Below are positions 9,905-17,964 of a stretch of DNA of 64,000 nucleotides, in pieces (position 1 is the stretch's first letter; every line of letters begins with the position of its first letter). The notes under the pieces are model-generated. The model saw only the letters and a list, made by a program, of their open reading frames with translations. It searched no databases and was not told where the DNA came from. Location of the stretch: assembly GCA_903959905.1 (NCBI GenBank), contig CAJBYO010000054.1:23077-87076 (forward strand), read 5' to 3'. Origin of the DNA: an uncultured Bacteroidales bacterium (lineage in GTDB: Bacteria > Bacteroidota > Bacteroidia > Bacteroidales > FEN-979). The translations under genes were made by a program, and so were the position numbers.

Positions 9905-10519
9905 CTAGAAAAGGCCGTGAAGTTGTGCGTTGATGTTTTCAATCACATGGCCGAGATCTTCCGGATTCTCGCTCACCTTCAGCGTATCTGCGTCAATAAT
10001 CAGCAGTTTCCCAAGTTTGTACCCGTCGATCCATTCTTCATACATGTCGTTCAGGTTCTTCAGGTAGTCGAGGCGGATGGCACTTTCATATTCCCTTCCG
10101 CGCTTCTGGATCTGGCTTACCAGTGTGGGAACGCTGGCACGAAGGTATATCAGGAGGTCGGGAGGCTGGATGAAGGTGCTCATGAGTTCAAAGAGTGAGC
10201 GGTAATTGTCAAAATCACGCGTGCTCATAAGGTTCATGGAATGCAGGTTGGGGGCGAAGATGTAAGCATCCTCATAGATCGTGCGGTCCTGTATGACCGT
10301 TTTGCCTGAATTCCTGATATCTACGACCTGCCTGAAACGGCTGTTCAGGAAATAGATCTGAAGGTTGAACGACCATCGCTGCATCTCTTCATAAAAACTG
10401 TTCAGGTAAGGATTCGTGTCCACATCCTCATAATGCGGGTCCCACCCGAAATGTTTGGCAAGCAATCTTGTCAGGGTCGTTTTTCCGGATCCGATGTTTC
10501 CGGCGATCGCGATATGCAT
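9905..10519 (-). CDS. Deoxynucleoside kinase (dGK/dAK family)
   Basis: 204 residues with a P-loop GNIGSGKTT at 7-15, a DRT motif (78-80) inside VIQDRTIYEDAYIF, and the acidic EDVDTNPYL segment (32-40), all typical of the deoxyadenosine/deoxyguanosine kinase family that phosphorylates salvaged deoxynucleosides. The exact base preference cannot be read from the sequence. A TAATTTTG box lies just upstream on the minus strand (10537-10544), suggesting its own promoter in the short spacer after the GH3 gene. Confidence 0.88.
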   Translation of the reverse strand: MHIAIAGNIGSGKTTLTRLLAKHFGWDPHYEDVDTNPYLNSFYEEMQRWSFNLQIYFLNSRFRQVVDIRNSGKTVIQDRTIYEDAYIFAPNLHSMNLMSTRDFDNYRSLFELMSTFIQPPDLLIYLRASVPTLVSQIQKRGREYESAIRLDYLKNLNDMYEEWIDGYKLGKLLIIDADTLKVSENPEDLGHVIENINAQLHGLF

Positions 10520-10536
10520 AGGTAAAATTTTGTGAT

Positions 10537-10544
10537 CAAAATTA
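10537..10544 (-). promoter_or_regulatory. Candidate -7 box (TAATTTTG) for the deoxynucleoside kinase gene
   Basis: On the minus strand TAATTTTG matches the Bacteroidota -7 consensus TAnnTTTG and lies 18 bases before the start codon at 10519. No convincing -33 element was found. Confidence 0.3.
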
Positions 10545-10554
10545 AAAAAAGGAA

Positions 10555-12075
10555 TTAACCCGGCGCTATCAAATTCATGATTTCGTCAATATATTTTCGG
10601 TCGTTGTAGAGCCTCGGCACTTTATGCTGTCCGCCCAGTTTCCCTTTTGATTTGAGCCACAGGTAGAATGACCCGGGAGGGACGGTCGTGATGCGGGGTT
10701 CTTCCAGCAGCATGTCGTGATATCGCTTTGCCTCATAGTCGGAATTGAGCGATTTAAGGGCGGTGTCGAGCGTGGCGGTAAAGAACGAAAGGTCTTCGGG
10801 AGTCTTTTCAAACTCAATGAGCCATTCGTGGGCGCCTTTTTGCTTGCCTGAAATATAAATGGGGGCGGCCGTGTATTCTGTCACAATGGCATGACTGCGT
10901 TCACAGGCGATGGCCAGCGCCTTTTCAGCGTTGTCAATAATAAGTTCCTCTCCGAAGGCATTGATAAAATTCCTGGTGCGGCCCGAAATCCGTATCCTGT
11001 AAGGCCTGCATGATGTAAACTGCACGGTGTCGCCGATCAGGTATCTCCACAGCCCGGCGTTGGTGGTAATCACCATGGCGTAGTTGGTGTTGAGTTCAAC
11101 CTGGTCAAGGTCATAGGTTTCAGGGTGGTCGAGCCCCACCTGGTCAACCGGGATAAATTCGTAATAGATCCCGTAGTCAAGCATGAGAAGCATGTCGTCG
11201 GCCATGTTCCTGTCCTGGATGCCGAAAAAACCCTCGGATGCGTTGTATGTTTCAAGATAATTGACTTTGGCTGATGGCAGGATCAATCTGAATTGTTCCC
11301 TGTAGGGGGTGAAACTTACCCCGCCGTGAATAAAAAGTTCAAAATTCGGCCAGACTTCCAGGATGGTGGATTTACCTGTTATTTCCAGGATCCGTTTGAA
11401 CAGCAGCAATGTCCACGACGGCACACCCGAAATGCTGGTCACATCATGCTGGATCGTGGCGGCTGCCATCATTTCAATCTTGCTTTCCCATTCATCCATC
11501 AGGGCGATCGACAGGTTTGGGGTACGCATGAACTCGATCCATCCCGGCAGGTTCTGGATCAGGATGGCAGAAAGGTCACCCTGAATATAGGATTCATTGT
11601 TCACCTCCATGATCTGGTGCGAGCCTCCCATTGCGATGGACTTCCCGTCGAAGAGTTTCGTATCGTTGTGCGTGTTGCAATAGATAGATAACAGGTCTTT
11701 CCCCCCTTTGAAATGACACTCTTCCAACGCTTCCTGGCTCACCGGGATGAATTTGCTTTTATCGTTTGTAGTCCCCGAAGATTTGGCAAACCACTTGATC
11801 TCAGAGGGCCACAGGATGTTCTGTTCTCCCTGGCGCAGGCGGTTGATGGATTCCTTCATGGATTCATAATCATGAATCGGAATGCGGTTTTTAAATTGTT
11901 CTGTTGTTGAAATGGATTTGAAATCATAATGCCTGCCCCATTCCGTGTTGCGGGCGGTAGAAAGAAGCTTTCGCAGCCATTCCGACTGCACCTCTTCTGG
12001 GTATTGCATAAAGAGCTCAATCTGATGAATTCTTTTTTTCATCAGCCAGGAGATAACGGAATTGATCAGGGCCAT
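10555..12075 (-). CDS. GH3-family acyl-adenylate/amido-synthetase-like protein
   Basis: 506 residues matching the 'GH3 auxin-responsive promoter' family in the adenylate-forming superfamily. Visible signatures are the nucleotide loop FAKSSGTTNDKSKFIP near residue 95, YNASEGFFGIQD in the middle, and YLIGDTVQFT before the C-terminal domain with ISGRTRNFINAFGEELI. Plant GH3 proteins conjugate acyl acids to amino acids; bacterial members are common in Bacteroidota and their substrates are unknown. The gene is divergent from acetate kinase across a long spacer. The family assignment is firm, the reaction is not. Confidence 0.88.
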   Translation of the reverse strand: MALINSVISWLMKKRIHQIELFMQYPEEVQSEWLRKLLSTARNTEWGRHYDFKSISTTEQFKNRIPIHDYESMKESINRLRQGEQNILWPSEIKWFAKSSGTTNDKSKFIPVSQEALEECHFKGGKDLLSIYCNTHNDTKLFDGKSIAMGGSHQIMEVNNESYIQGDLSAILIQNLPGWIEFMRTPNLSIALMDEWESKIEMMAAATIQHDVTSISGVPSWTLLLFKRILEITGKSTILEVWPNFELFIHGGVSFTPYREQFRLILPSAKVNYLETYNASEGFFGIQDRNMADDMLLMLDYGIYYEFIPVDQVGLDHPETYDLDQVELNTNYAMVITTNAGLWRYLIGDTVQFTSCRPYRIRISGRTRNFINAFGEELIIDNAEKALAIACERSHAIVTEYTAAPIYISGKQKGAHEWLIEFEKTPEDLSFFTATLDTALKSLNSDYEAKRYHDMLLEEPRITTVPPGSFYLWLKSKGKLGGQHKVPRLYNDRKYIDEIMNLIAPG

Positions 12076-12085
12076 GTAGGATATG

Positions 12086-12093
12086 CAAAGTTA
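12086..12093 (-). promoter_or_regulatory. Candidate -7 box (TAACTTTG) for the GH3 gene
   Basis: Minus-strand TAACTTTGC fits the TAnnTTTG consensus and lies 10 bases upstream of the start codon at 12075, implying a very short leader. No clear -33 element. Confidence 0.35.
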
Positions 12094-12643
12094 GGGGCCA
12101 AAAATACTATATAAATCAATTGGGTCATCGTAGGATCGCATTGAAAATTATCTGAGGATGAAACAAAAAGTGGGATCGTAATCAATCAGTTAATTATTTG
12201 ATGATGTCGCCGGTTAGTTTTTACAGTATATCTGATAACCAATTTATACTACTCATACACAAGGCACACCCTTTCATCATAGAATGTATACGCTTCATAC
12301 AATAAGTGTTGTTTTTCGTCAGAATTCACTATTATATTCAATATTTTATATATAGATTTGTATGGGTTGCCATTGAATGATTTGGTCAGACAATATGAAT
12401 TCTGATCTGCTTTTCTGGAAGAAATGCAAAGAGTTTTTTTTAACCGCTAATTAAAATAAAAGTACCTGACAAACAGCCGATACGCTTTTATCTAAAAACT
12501 TGACAGTATTAGCTTCGCTGATTTATTTGAAAGGGTAATTGAAACTGCTGCTTTTACGCACGTTTAAAATTGAACCTGAAAAGTAAAAAGCAATTGTTAC
12601 GTTATTTTTTATCTCAAATGCAGATTAAAAGACAATAATATTA

Positions 12644-12651
12644 TATCTTTG
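12644..12651 (+). promoter_or_regulatory. Candidate -7 box (TATCTTTG) for the acetate kinase operon
   Basis: TATCTTTGC is a strong match to the Bacteroidota -7 consensus. It lies 81 bases before the ATG at 12733, leaving a leader of about 75 bases. A -33 TTTG is not obvious at the expected distance. Confidence 0.45.
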
Positions 12652-12732
12652 CGCACCCTAACAATCACTTCCCCATATTGATTGTATTCGCGACCTGAAC
12701 TATATCTGCTATCTGTAAACTATTTCATAGTA

Positions 12733-13947
12733 ATGAAGATCCTTGTTTTAAACTGCGGCAGCTCGTCTATCAAGTACCAACTCATTGAACTTTCTGAGGA
12801 GACAGACCTTAAAGCCAAAGGACTACTGGACCGCATTGGTTTGCCAACAAGTGAACTCACTCACATGGTTACCGGCAAAGAAAAATACAAAGTGAAGCAG
12901 GAGGTGCCCGACCACCAGGTTGGGATCAACCTTATTCTGAAAACCCTGAAAGATCCTGTTTACGGGGTGATTCAGGATGAAAGTGAAATTGTGGCAGTAG
13001 GCCATCGGGTGGCCCATGGCGGTGAGAACTTCAAATCAAGTGTGCTCATCACGCAAAGTGTTAAAAACGATATAGAAAAGTGCATTGAACTCGCACCGTT
13101 GCACAACCCGGCAAACCTGAAAGGCATTTTATCCATTGACGCCATTCTTCCGGATGTTCCGCAGGTTGCGGTTTTTGATACATCCTTTCACCAGTCCATG
13201 CCTGCCTATTCATATCTATACGCCATACCGTATGAATTTTATGAGAAGTACAAGATCCGCAGGTACGGATTTCATGGCACTTCGCATAAATATGTTGCTC
13301 AGAAGGCCTGCAGGTTCCTTGGAAAGGATTTCAACAGGCTGAAAATTATCACCTGTCACCTGGGAAACGGCTCTTCCATTGCAGCAATTCAGAATGGAGA
13401 ATCAGTGGATACTTCCATGGGCTTTACACCCCTTGAAGGATTGATGATGGGTACGCGCAGCGGTGACGTTGATCTTGGCGTGTTGCTGTTTCTTGCTGAA
13501 AAGGAGAACCTGAGCATTGCCGACACAAATGCCATGTTCAATAAACGAAGCGGTGTTTGCGGCATTTCAGGCATTTCTTTTGACATGCGCGACGTGGAAC
13601 AGGCTGCCGGGAATGGCAACACACGTGCCCAGCTGTCGCTTGAAATGTATGCCTACAGGGTTAAAAAATACATAGGAGCCTATGCTGCGGCTATGAGCGG
13701 GGTCGACCTGGTCATCTTTACCGGGGGAATAGGGGAGAATGATGTTGATACCCGAAACCGCATCCTCGACGGGTTGGGGTTCCTCGGCGTTGATTTTGAT
13801 CCGGAACGAAATAATATGAGGGGAAGGGAAGCAATCCTTACCAGGCCCGGATCACGCGTTGTTTCAATGGTCATGCCTACCAACGAAGAACTTGTTATCG
13901 CGGTAGATACTTACAATATTGTTACAAATTCAGAGTTTAATTTCTAA
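12733..13947 (+). CDS. ackA: Acetate kinase
   Basis: 404 residues from the ATG at 12733. An in-frame TTG lies 51 bases further upstream but adds residues not found in the family, whereas MKILVLNCGSSSIKY is the canonical N-terminus. ASKHA-fold signatures include VFDTSFHQSMP, RRYGFHGTSHKYV, ITCHLGNGSS and FTGGIGEN. The enzyme makes ATP and acetate from acetyl phosphate and ADP. No phosphotransacetylase gene is adjacent, although pta is the usual partner; instead a response regulator follows after 11 bases. That pairing is discussed as a finding. Confidence 0.97.
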   Translation: MKILVLNCGSSSIKYQLIELSEETDLKAKGLLDRIGLPTSELTHMVTGKEKYKVKQEVPDHQVGINLILKTLKDPVYGVIQDESEIVAVGHRVAHGGENFKSSVLITQSVKNDIEKCIELAPLHNPANLKGILSIDAILPDVPQVAVFDTSFHQSMPAYSYLYAIPYEFYEKYKIRRYGFHGTSHKYVAQKACRFLGKDFNRLKIITCHLGNGSSIAAIQNGESVDTSMGFTPLEGLMMGTRSGDVDLGVLLFLAEKENLSIADTNAMFNKRSGVCGISGISFDMRDVEQAAGNGNTRAQLSLEMYAYRVKKYIGAYAAAMSGVDLVIFTGGIGENDVDTRNRILDGLGFLGVDFDPERNNMRGREAILTRPGSRVVSMVMPTNEELVIAVDTYNIVTNSEFNF

Positions 13948-13958
13948 TTTTATATATT

Positions 13959-14930
13959 ATGGCACCAATTAGTTTGTATATCATCGAAGATGAGCTGATC
14001 ATTGCCCATGACCTTAAAGCCAAACTTACTGAGTTTGGATACGATGTTCTCGGCATTGATACCAAGGGAGAGAGTGCAATTGAGAATATTTCCAATCTGC
14101 AGGAGTCAAACATCGAACCTGATATCGTGATCATGGACGTGGGACTTGCCGGGAAAATGGATGGTATTGAAGCTGCCCGTATTCTGACCGAAAACTACAA
14201 CTGCGGAATCATCTTTCTTACTTCTATGAATAAAAGTGAAATATTTTCAAAGTCTTTTTCACTTAAACCATATGCGTATCTTTTCAAGCCGGTTGACATT
14301 GACCAGATTCGCGCTGCTATTGAGGTCGCAAATTACCAGCGCAACCTTGAAATAACGAATGAACGTATTATCTCTGAACTGAAGAAAGAGATAGAGCAGC
14401 GCAAAAAAGTAGAGAAGGAACGCAATCTCCGGCTCCAGGAACGGATCAAGGCTGAGCAGAAGGTGAATCAGCTCCTGAAACAGAAGCATCACATGGAGCT
14501 TGACCTGATCAACAGGGAACTGGCTACCTCATCTATCTTCATTTCACAGAAGAATAAGATTATCGGCCTGATCAAAAAGGATATCAACCGCCTCCTGCGC
14601 AATGAAAAGAGCATCACGAAAATGGAGATCGGTAAAGTCCTGAAAACAATTGATGAGAACATCAAGTTTGACAACGACTGGTATCGCATCAAGGCCCATT
14701 TTGAGAAAATACATCCCGGATTCTTCGACCGCCTGAGAAAGTCATTCCCGCAACTGACGCCGAACGACCACAAACTGTGTGCATTGTTGCGCATGAATCT
14801 CAACACGAAGGAGATATCACACATCCTGAAGATTACGGCACCCAGCACCGAAATCTCGCGTATCAGGTTGCGCAAGAAACTTGATCTGCCCAAAGGCATC
14901 AACCTTACGATGTTCATTTCGGAACTCTAA
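13959..14930 (+). CDS. Response regulator: receiver, coiled coil, LuxR-like HTH
   Basis: 323 residues. The receiver domain (1-125) has the acidic pocket E10/D11/E12, the phosphoacceptor D60 in IVIMDVGLAG, T87 in IIFLTSM and K110 in YLFKPVD, so it should be phosphorylatable. Residues 125-185 are a charged, heptad-like coiled coil. The C-terminal part (about 255-323) holds LTPNDHKLCALLRMNLNTKE followed by ISRIRLRKKL, the LuxR-like helix-turn-helix seen in many Bacteroidota regulators. There is no adjacent histidine kinase. It is 11 bases behind ackA on the same strand and ends at a strong terminator, so the two genes form a likely bicistronic unit. Confidence 0.88.
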   Translation: MAPISLYIIEDELIIAHDLKAKLTEFGYDVLGIDTKGESAIENISNLQESNIEPDIVIMDVGLAGKMDGIEAARILTENYNCGIIFLTSMNKSEIFSKSFSLKPYAYLFKPVDIDQIRAAIEVANYQRNLEITNERIISELKKEIEQRKKVEKERNLRLQERIKAEQKVNQLLKQKHHMELDLINRELATSSIFISQKNKIIGLIKKDINRLLRNEKSITKMEIGKVLKTIDENIKFDNDWYRIKAHFEKIHPGFFDRLRKSFPQLTPNDHKLCALLRMNLNTKEISHILKITAPSTEISRIRLRKKLDLPKGINLTMFISEL

Positions 14931-14960
14931 AAAAAAAAGCGGCATTTGCCGCTTTTTTTT
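14931..14960. terminator. Bidirectional rho-independent terminator
   Basis: A-run, GCGGC stem (14939-14943), short loop, GCCGC (14948-14952) and T-run. The A/T tracts extend the stem and allow termination in both directions, which suits the convergent response regulator and yebC genes; the hairpin reaches the yebC stop codon. Confidence 0.9.
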
Positions 14961-15700
14961 TAGAGTTTATCTGCCATTTCATCACTGATCTCCAGTGTGT
15001 GGAAGACATTTTGAACGTCATCGTCCTCTTCAATGATATCAATTAGCCGGAGCACCTTTCTTGTTGCATCCTCGTCAAGGTTAACAGTGGTTTTCGGGAT
15101 ACGCTGCAACTCTGCGCTTTCAGGTTCAATGCTGAGTTTTTCAAGCTTTTTGATCATGCTTCCGAAATCCTCCATGGCAGTGGTAATGTTGAAAACATCA
15201 TCCTCCAGTGAAATATCTTCAGCGCCGGCATCAATCAGTTCCATTTCAAATTCATCGCGGTTTATGTCGCCTTTTGGGACCACAAAAACACCTTTACGGT
15301 CAAACAGGAAATTGAGCGATCCGTTCTGGCCAAGTTCGCCGCCGTGCTTGTTAAAATAAGCCCTTACATTGGATACGGTGCGCTGCAGGTTGTCGGTTGT
15401 GCATTCAACGAAAATGGCAATGCCGTGCGGGCCTTTGCCTTCATAGGTTGTTTCAATCAGGGCTGCTGCATCTTTGTCGGCACCCTTGCTGATCGCACGC
15501 TGAATGTTATCTTTAGGCATGGAAGCCCCTTTGGCATTGGAAATGGCAAGGCGCAGCCGCGGATTTCCATCGGGATCAGCTCCTCCCTCCTTAACGGCGA
15601 TAGTAATGTCCTTGATAATCTTAGAAAAGATCTTTGAACGTTTGGCATCCAATGCGCCTTTCTTACGCTTGATGGTTGACCATTTATTGTGACCTGACAT
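14960..15700 (-). CDS. yebC: YebC/PmpR family regulatory protein (TACO1 homologue)
   Basis: 246 residues with the family N-terminus MSGHNKWSTIKRKKGALDAK, the ASMPKDNIQRAI segment and the central TYEGKGPHGIAI motif. Members are cytoplasmic; they were described as DNA-binding transcription regulators and more recently linked to translation of difficult stretches such as proline runs. The gene stands alone, with a convergent terminator at its 3' end and a divergent lipoprotein gene upstream. Length and motifs are complete. Confidence 0.95.
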   Translation of the reverse strand: MSGHNKWSTIKRKKGALDAKRSKIFSKIIKDITIAVKEGGADPDGNPRLRLAISNAKGASMPKDNIQRAISKGADKDAAALIETTYEGKGPHGIAIFVECTTDNLQRTVSNVRAYFNKHGGELGQNGSLNFLFDRKGVFVVPKGDINRDEFEMELIDAGAEDISLEDDVFNITTAMEDFGSMIKKLEKLSIEPESAELQRIPKTTVNLDEDATRKVLRLIDIIEEDDDVQNVFHTLEISDEMADKL

Positions 15701-15767
15701 AGAGTTATTGTTTGTTGATTAACAATGTAAAATTAATAAAAAAAGGTTATGCTATTAAAACGATTGG

Positions 15768-15775
15768 TAAATTTG
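15768..15775 (+). promoter_or_regulatory. Candidate -7 box (TAAATTTG) that decides the lipoprotein start
   Basis: TAAATTTG fits TAnnTTTG and lies 30 bases before the GTG at 15806 but downstream of the ATG at 15749. If this box is used, the ATG is upstream of the transcript and cannot be the start. Confidence 0.4.
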
Positions 15776-15805
15776 GGGACGCAAACTTACGAAAATCCTA
15801 CCCGG

Positions 15806-17596
15806 GTGCAAAGATCAAACCTCTTATTTTTACTGTTTCTTATCAGTGTCCCGTTTCTTCTGACACGCTGTGCAAAGCCGGTCAGCCCGTCAGGCGGGCC
15901 AAAGGATCTTACTCCGCCGGTTGTATTGGAATGTGATCCGCCGAATTTTAGCACACGGTTCGCGGAAAACAGTATTCAGATTGACTTTGACGAATTCCTC
16001 AACCTGAAGAATGCCGCCACTGAAATTTTCATCTCCCCGCCGTTAAAAAAACCGCTCGATGCCAGGTTAAAGGGCACATCCCTGGTTGTGGAAATTGAAG
16101 ATACCCTCGCAGCCAATACAACCTACTCAATTACTTTCGGCAATTCAATTGCAGATCTCACAGAGGGTAATCTCCTGAAAGGGTTCAACTATGTGTTCTC
16201 AACAGGCGATTTTATTGACACACTTTCGCTGCAGGGCAATCTGCGTGCGGCTTTTGACCTTAAACCGCAGAAAGATGTTTTTATTGAACTGTACCTGAAC
16301 AACAATGATACGCTCCCTTTCGATTCACTTCCGCTCAGGGTTCCTCCCTATTATATCACCAAGTCAGATGAACAGGGAAACTTTATTTTTCATAACCTGC
16401 AGAATGCGCATTTTAAGTTATTTGCCCTCGCAGATCAGAATGGCGACCTTATTTTTAACCAGCCATCTGAAAAAATAGCTTTTTCCGACAGCCTTGCCAC
16501 CCCGTACTATATGGAATTGCCAAAGGCCGACTCCCTGAAGAGTGATACCTTCCCACTGAAGCTGAAAAAAGGAGCACCTTTAACAATAAAAAGGATGGAT
16601 TCCCTCAGGAAAGCAGATTCAATAAGGAAAATCTACCTCGTCAGGGAGAATTTCCTGAAATACCCTTCCTATCCTTTGTTCCAGTTCCTGGAAACTGATT
16701 CGGTTCAACGACTCGTAAAATCATCCTTTCCGCTGAAGGAACTTGCAATGCTGGTGTTCCGGTTTCCTGTTAAGGACTTGAAGGTGGTTCCGCTTAATTT
16801 TGATTCTGTTGCACCCTGGCACATTGAGGAATATTCAATGCACCGCGATTCAGTCAGGCTCTGGATCACAAAGACTGACCTTGATTCACTGGTGGCAAAA
16901 ATCGTTGTTGACAATAAGATCATCGACACTGTTTCACTTGAAATGCAAAAGAAAGACCTGTCGGCAAAACAGTTGAAGAAAGAGAAGCCCAAGCTGGGTA
17001 TGACAAATTCTGCATCGTCGGGGCTGAATCATTTTAAGAATAAACTGACTGTGACGTTTTCATGCCCGCTCACAAAGTGGGATTTCAAAAGGGTCTTGCT
17101 GATTTCAGAGAAAGACACGGTTCATCCGGAGATTCATTTCGCCGACAGCCTTAAACGAAAAATCACCATCGTGCACAAGTGGCAGGAGGACAAAAATTAC
17201 AAGATCCTGATACCTGATTCAGTCTTCTTCGGAATTCACGATGTATCTCACGATTCGATGCAGATGGATTTCAGAACAAGGGGAGAGCGTGATTTTGGAA
17301 ACCTGATTATTTCCATGAATCTTGATAAACGGCCCGGGCAGTATATTATTCAGCTGATGAGTGAGAATGAAAGTAACGTTTTCGAAGAACACATCACAGC
17401 GGAATCAGGAAAGGTGCGTTTTGATTTTATGAACCCCGGAAAGTACAAACTCAAGGCGATCATTGACAGGAACAGGAACCGCAGGTGGGATACGGGAAAT
17501 TACAAGATGAATATTCAGCCTGAAGTGGTGATTTACTTTCAGAAAACAGTTGAAATCAGGGCAAACTGGGATGTTGAAGAATCCTGGGATCAGTGA
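15806..17596 (+). CDS. Ig-like domain lipoprotein
   Basis: From a GTG at 15806 the product is 596 residues and begins MQRSNLLFLLF, followed by the lipobox LLTRC, a textbook lipoprotein signal. An ATG at 15749 in the same frame would add 19 polar residues in front of it and is less likely. After the lipidated Cys comes the segment CAKPVSPSGGPKDLTPP, typical of a Bacteroidota family with an SbsA/Big_5-like Ig domain (DPPNFSTRFAENSIQIDFDE). The remainder contains beta-rich repeats and no catalytic motif that I recognise. Probably anchored to the outer membrane; function unknown. Its 3' end overlaps the convergent ArsR gene by 7 bases. Confidence 0.8.
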   Translation: MQRSNLLFLLFLISVPFLLTRCAKPVSPSGGPKDLTPPVVLECDPPNFSTRFAENSIQIDFDEFLNLKNAATEIFISPPLKKPLDARLKGTSLVVEIEDTLAANTTYSITFGNSIADLTEGNLLKGFNYVFSTGDFIDTLSLQGNLRAAFDLKPQKDVFIELYLNNNDTLPFDSLPLRVPPYYITKSDEQGNFIFHNLQNAHFKLFALADQNGDLIFNQPSEKIAFSDSLATPYYMELPKADSLKSDTFPLKLKKGAPLTIKRMDSLRKADSIRKIYLVRENFLKYPSYPLFQFLETDSVQRLVKSSFPLKELAMLVFRFPVKDLKVVPLNFDSVAPWHIEEYSMHRDSVRLWITKTDLDSLVAKIVVDNKIIDTVSLEMQKKDLSAKQLKKEKPKLGMTNSASSGLNHFKNKLTVTFSCPLTKWDFKRVLLISEKDTVHPEIHFADSLKRKITIVHKWQEDKNYKILIPDSVFFGIHDVSHDSMQMDFRTRGERDFGNLIISMNLDKRPGQYIIQLMSENESNVFEEHITAESGKVRFDFMNPGKYKLKAIIDRNRNRRWDTGNYKMNIQPEVVIYFQKTVEIRANWDVEESWDQ

Positions 17597-17892
17597 ATGA
17601 CACATTGATTGATGCAATCAATCACATTGGCCAGAACGCTGGTTTTCAGTGAATACAGGATCATTTTTCCGTCCCTTTTTGATTCAAGCAATCCTTTGTT
17701 TTTCAGTATGTTCAGGTGGTGAGAAGCCGAAGCCTGTTCGATGTTCAGCCGCTGGTAGATTTCTGTAACCGTGAGTTTCTTGTTTTCTGTCAGCAATTCA
17801 ATGATCGCAATACGCATCGGGTGAGCCATTGCACGAAGTTTACTGGCAGCAGTTTCAAGTTTTTGCAAGTCAAGTGTGGTTTTCTTAGTCAT
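17590..17892 (-). CDS. Small ArsR/SmtB-type winged-helix regulator
   Basis: 100 residues with an N-terminal helix SKLRAMAHPMRIAIIELL and a winged HTH (LTVTEIYQRLNIEQASASHH, then KRDGKMILYSL), characteristic of ArsR-family repressors. The classical ELCVCDL metal site in the recognition helix is absent, so arsenic or zinc sensing of that type is not supported. Two cysteines, C93 and C97, sit in the last helix (CINQC) and could form an alternative thiol or metal site, which is inference. It stands alone behind its own promoter box, and no efflux or oxidoreductase gene is nearby to suggest a target. Confidence 0.85.
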   Translation of the reverse strand: MTKKTTLDLQKLETAASKLRAMAHPMRIAIIELLTENKKLTVTEIYQRLNIEQASASHHLNILKNKGLLESKRDGKMILYSLKTSVLANVIDCINQCVIH

Positions 17893-17918
17893 GGCGTGAG
17901 CAGATTTAGTTTATCTCA

Positions 17919-17926
17919 CAAAATTA
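17919..17926 (-). promoter_or_regulatory. Candidate -7 box (TAATTTTG) for the ArsR-type gene
   Basis: Minus-strand TAATTTTG fits the -7 consensus 27 bases before the start at 17892. No -33 element is convincing. Confidence 0.35.
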
Positions 17927-17944
17927 GTAAAATATAGCTTACCG

Positions 17945-17960
17945 ATATATGTAAATATAT
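17945..17960 (-). promoter_or_regulatory. Possible operator: ATATAT-N4-ATATAT inverted repeat
   Basis: Two ATATAT half-sites (17945-17950 and 17955-17960) separated by four bases, just upstream of the -7 box of the ArsR-type gene. Symmetric AT-rich elements of this kind are typical autoregulatory sites of winged-helix repressors, but in an AT-rich spacer it may be chance. Confidence 0.22.
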
Positions 17961-17964
17961 GCGT

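Larger units (their letters stand above)
12076..12732. other. Long divergent intergenic region between GH3 and acetate kinase genes
   Basis: 657 bases, AT-rich, with no plausible coding frame and no tRNA-like or riboswitch fold that I can recognise. It contains outward-facing -7 boxes for both flanking genes (12086-12093 minus, 12644-12651 plus) and an additional TAGATTTG at 12353-12360 on the plus strand with no gene behind it. Its length is much greater than the other divergent spacers here. Confidence 0.6.

Noticed and set aside
12682..12732. Extended TTG start for acetate kinase
   Set aside because: The extra 17 residues have no counterpart in the family and follow too closely on the promoter; the ATG at 12733 gives the canonical N-terminus.
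17590..17892. Arsenic-resistance repressor
   Set aside because: No ELCVCDL site and no ars genes nearby.
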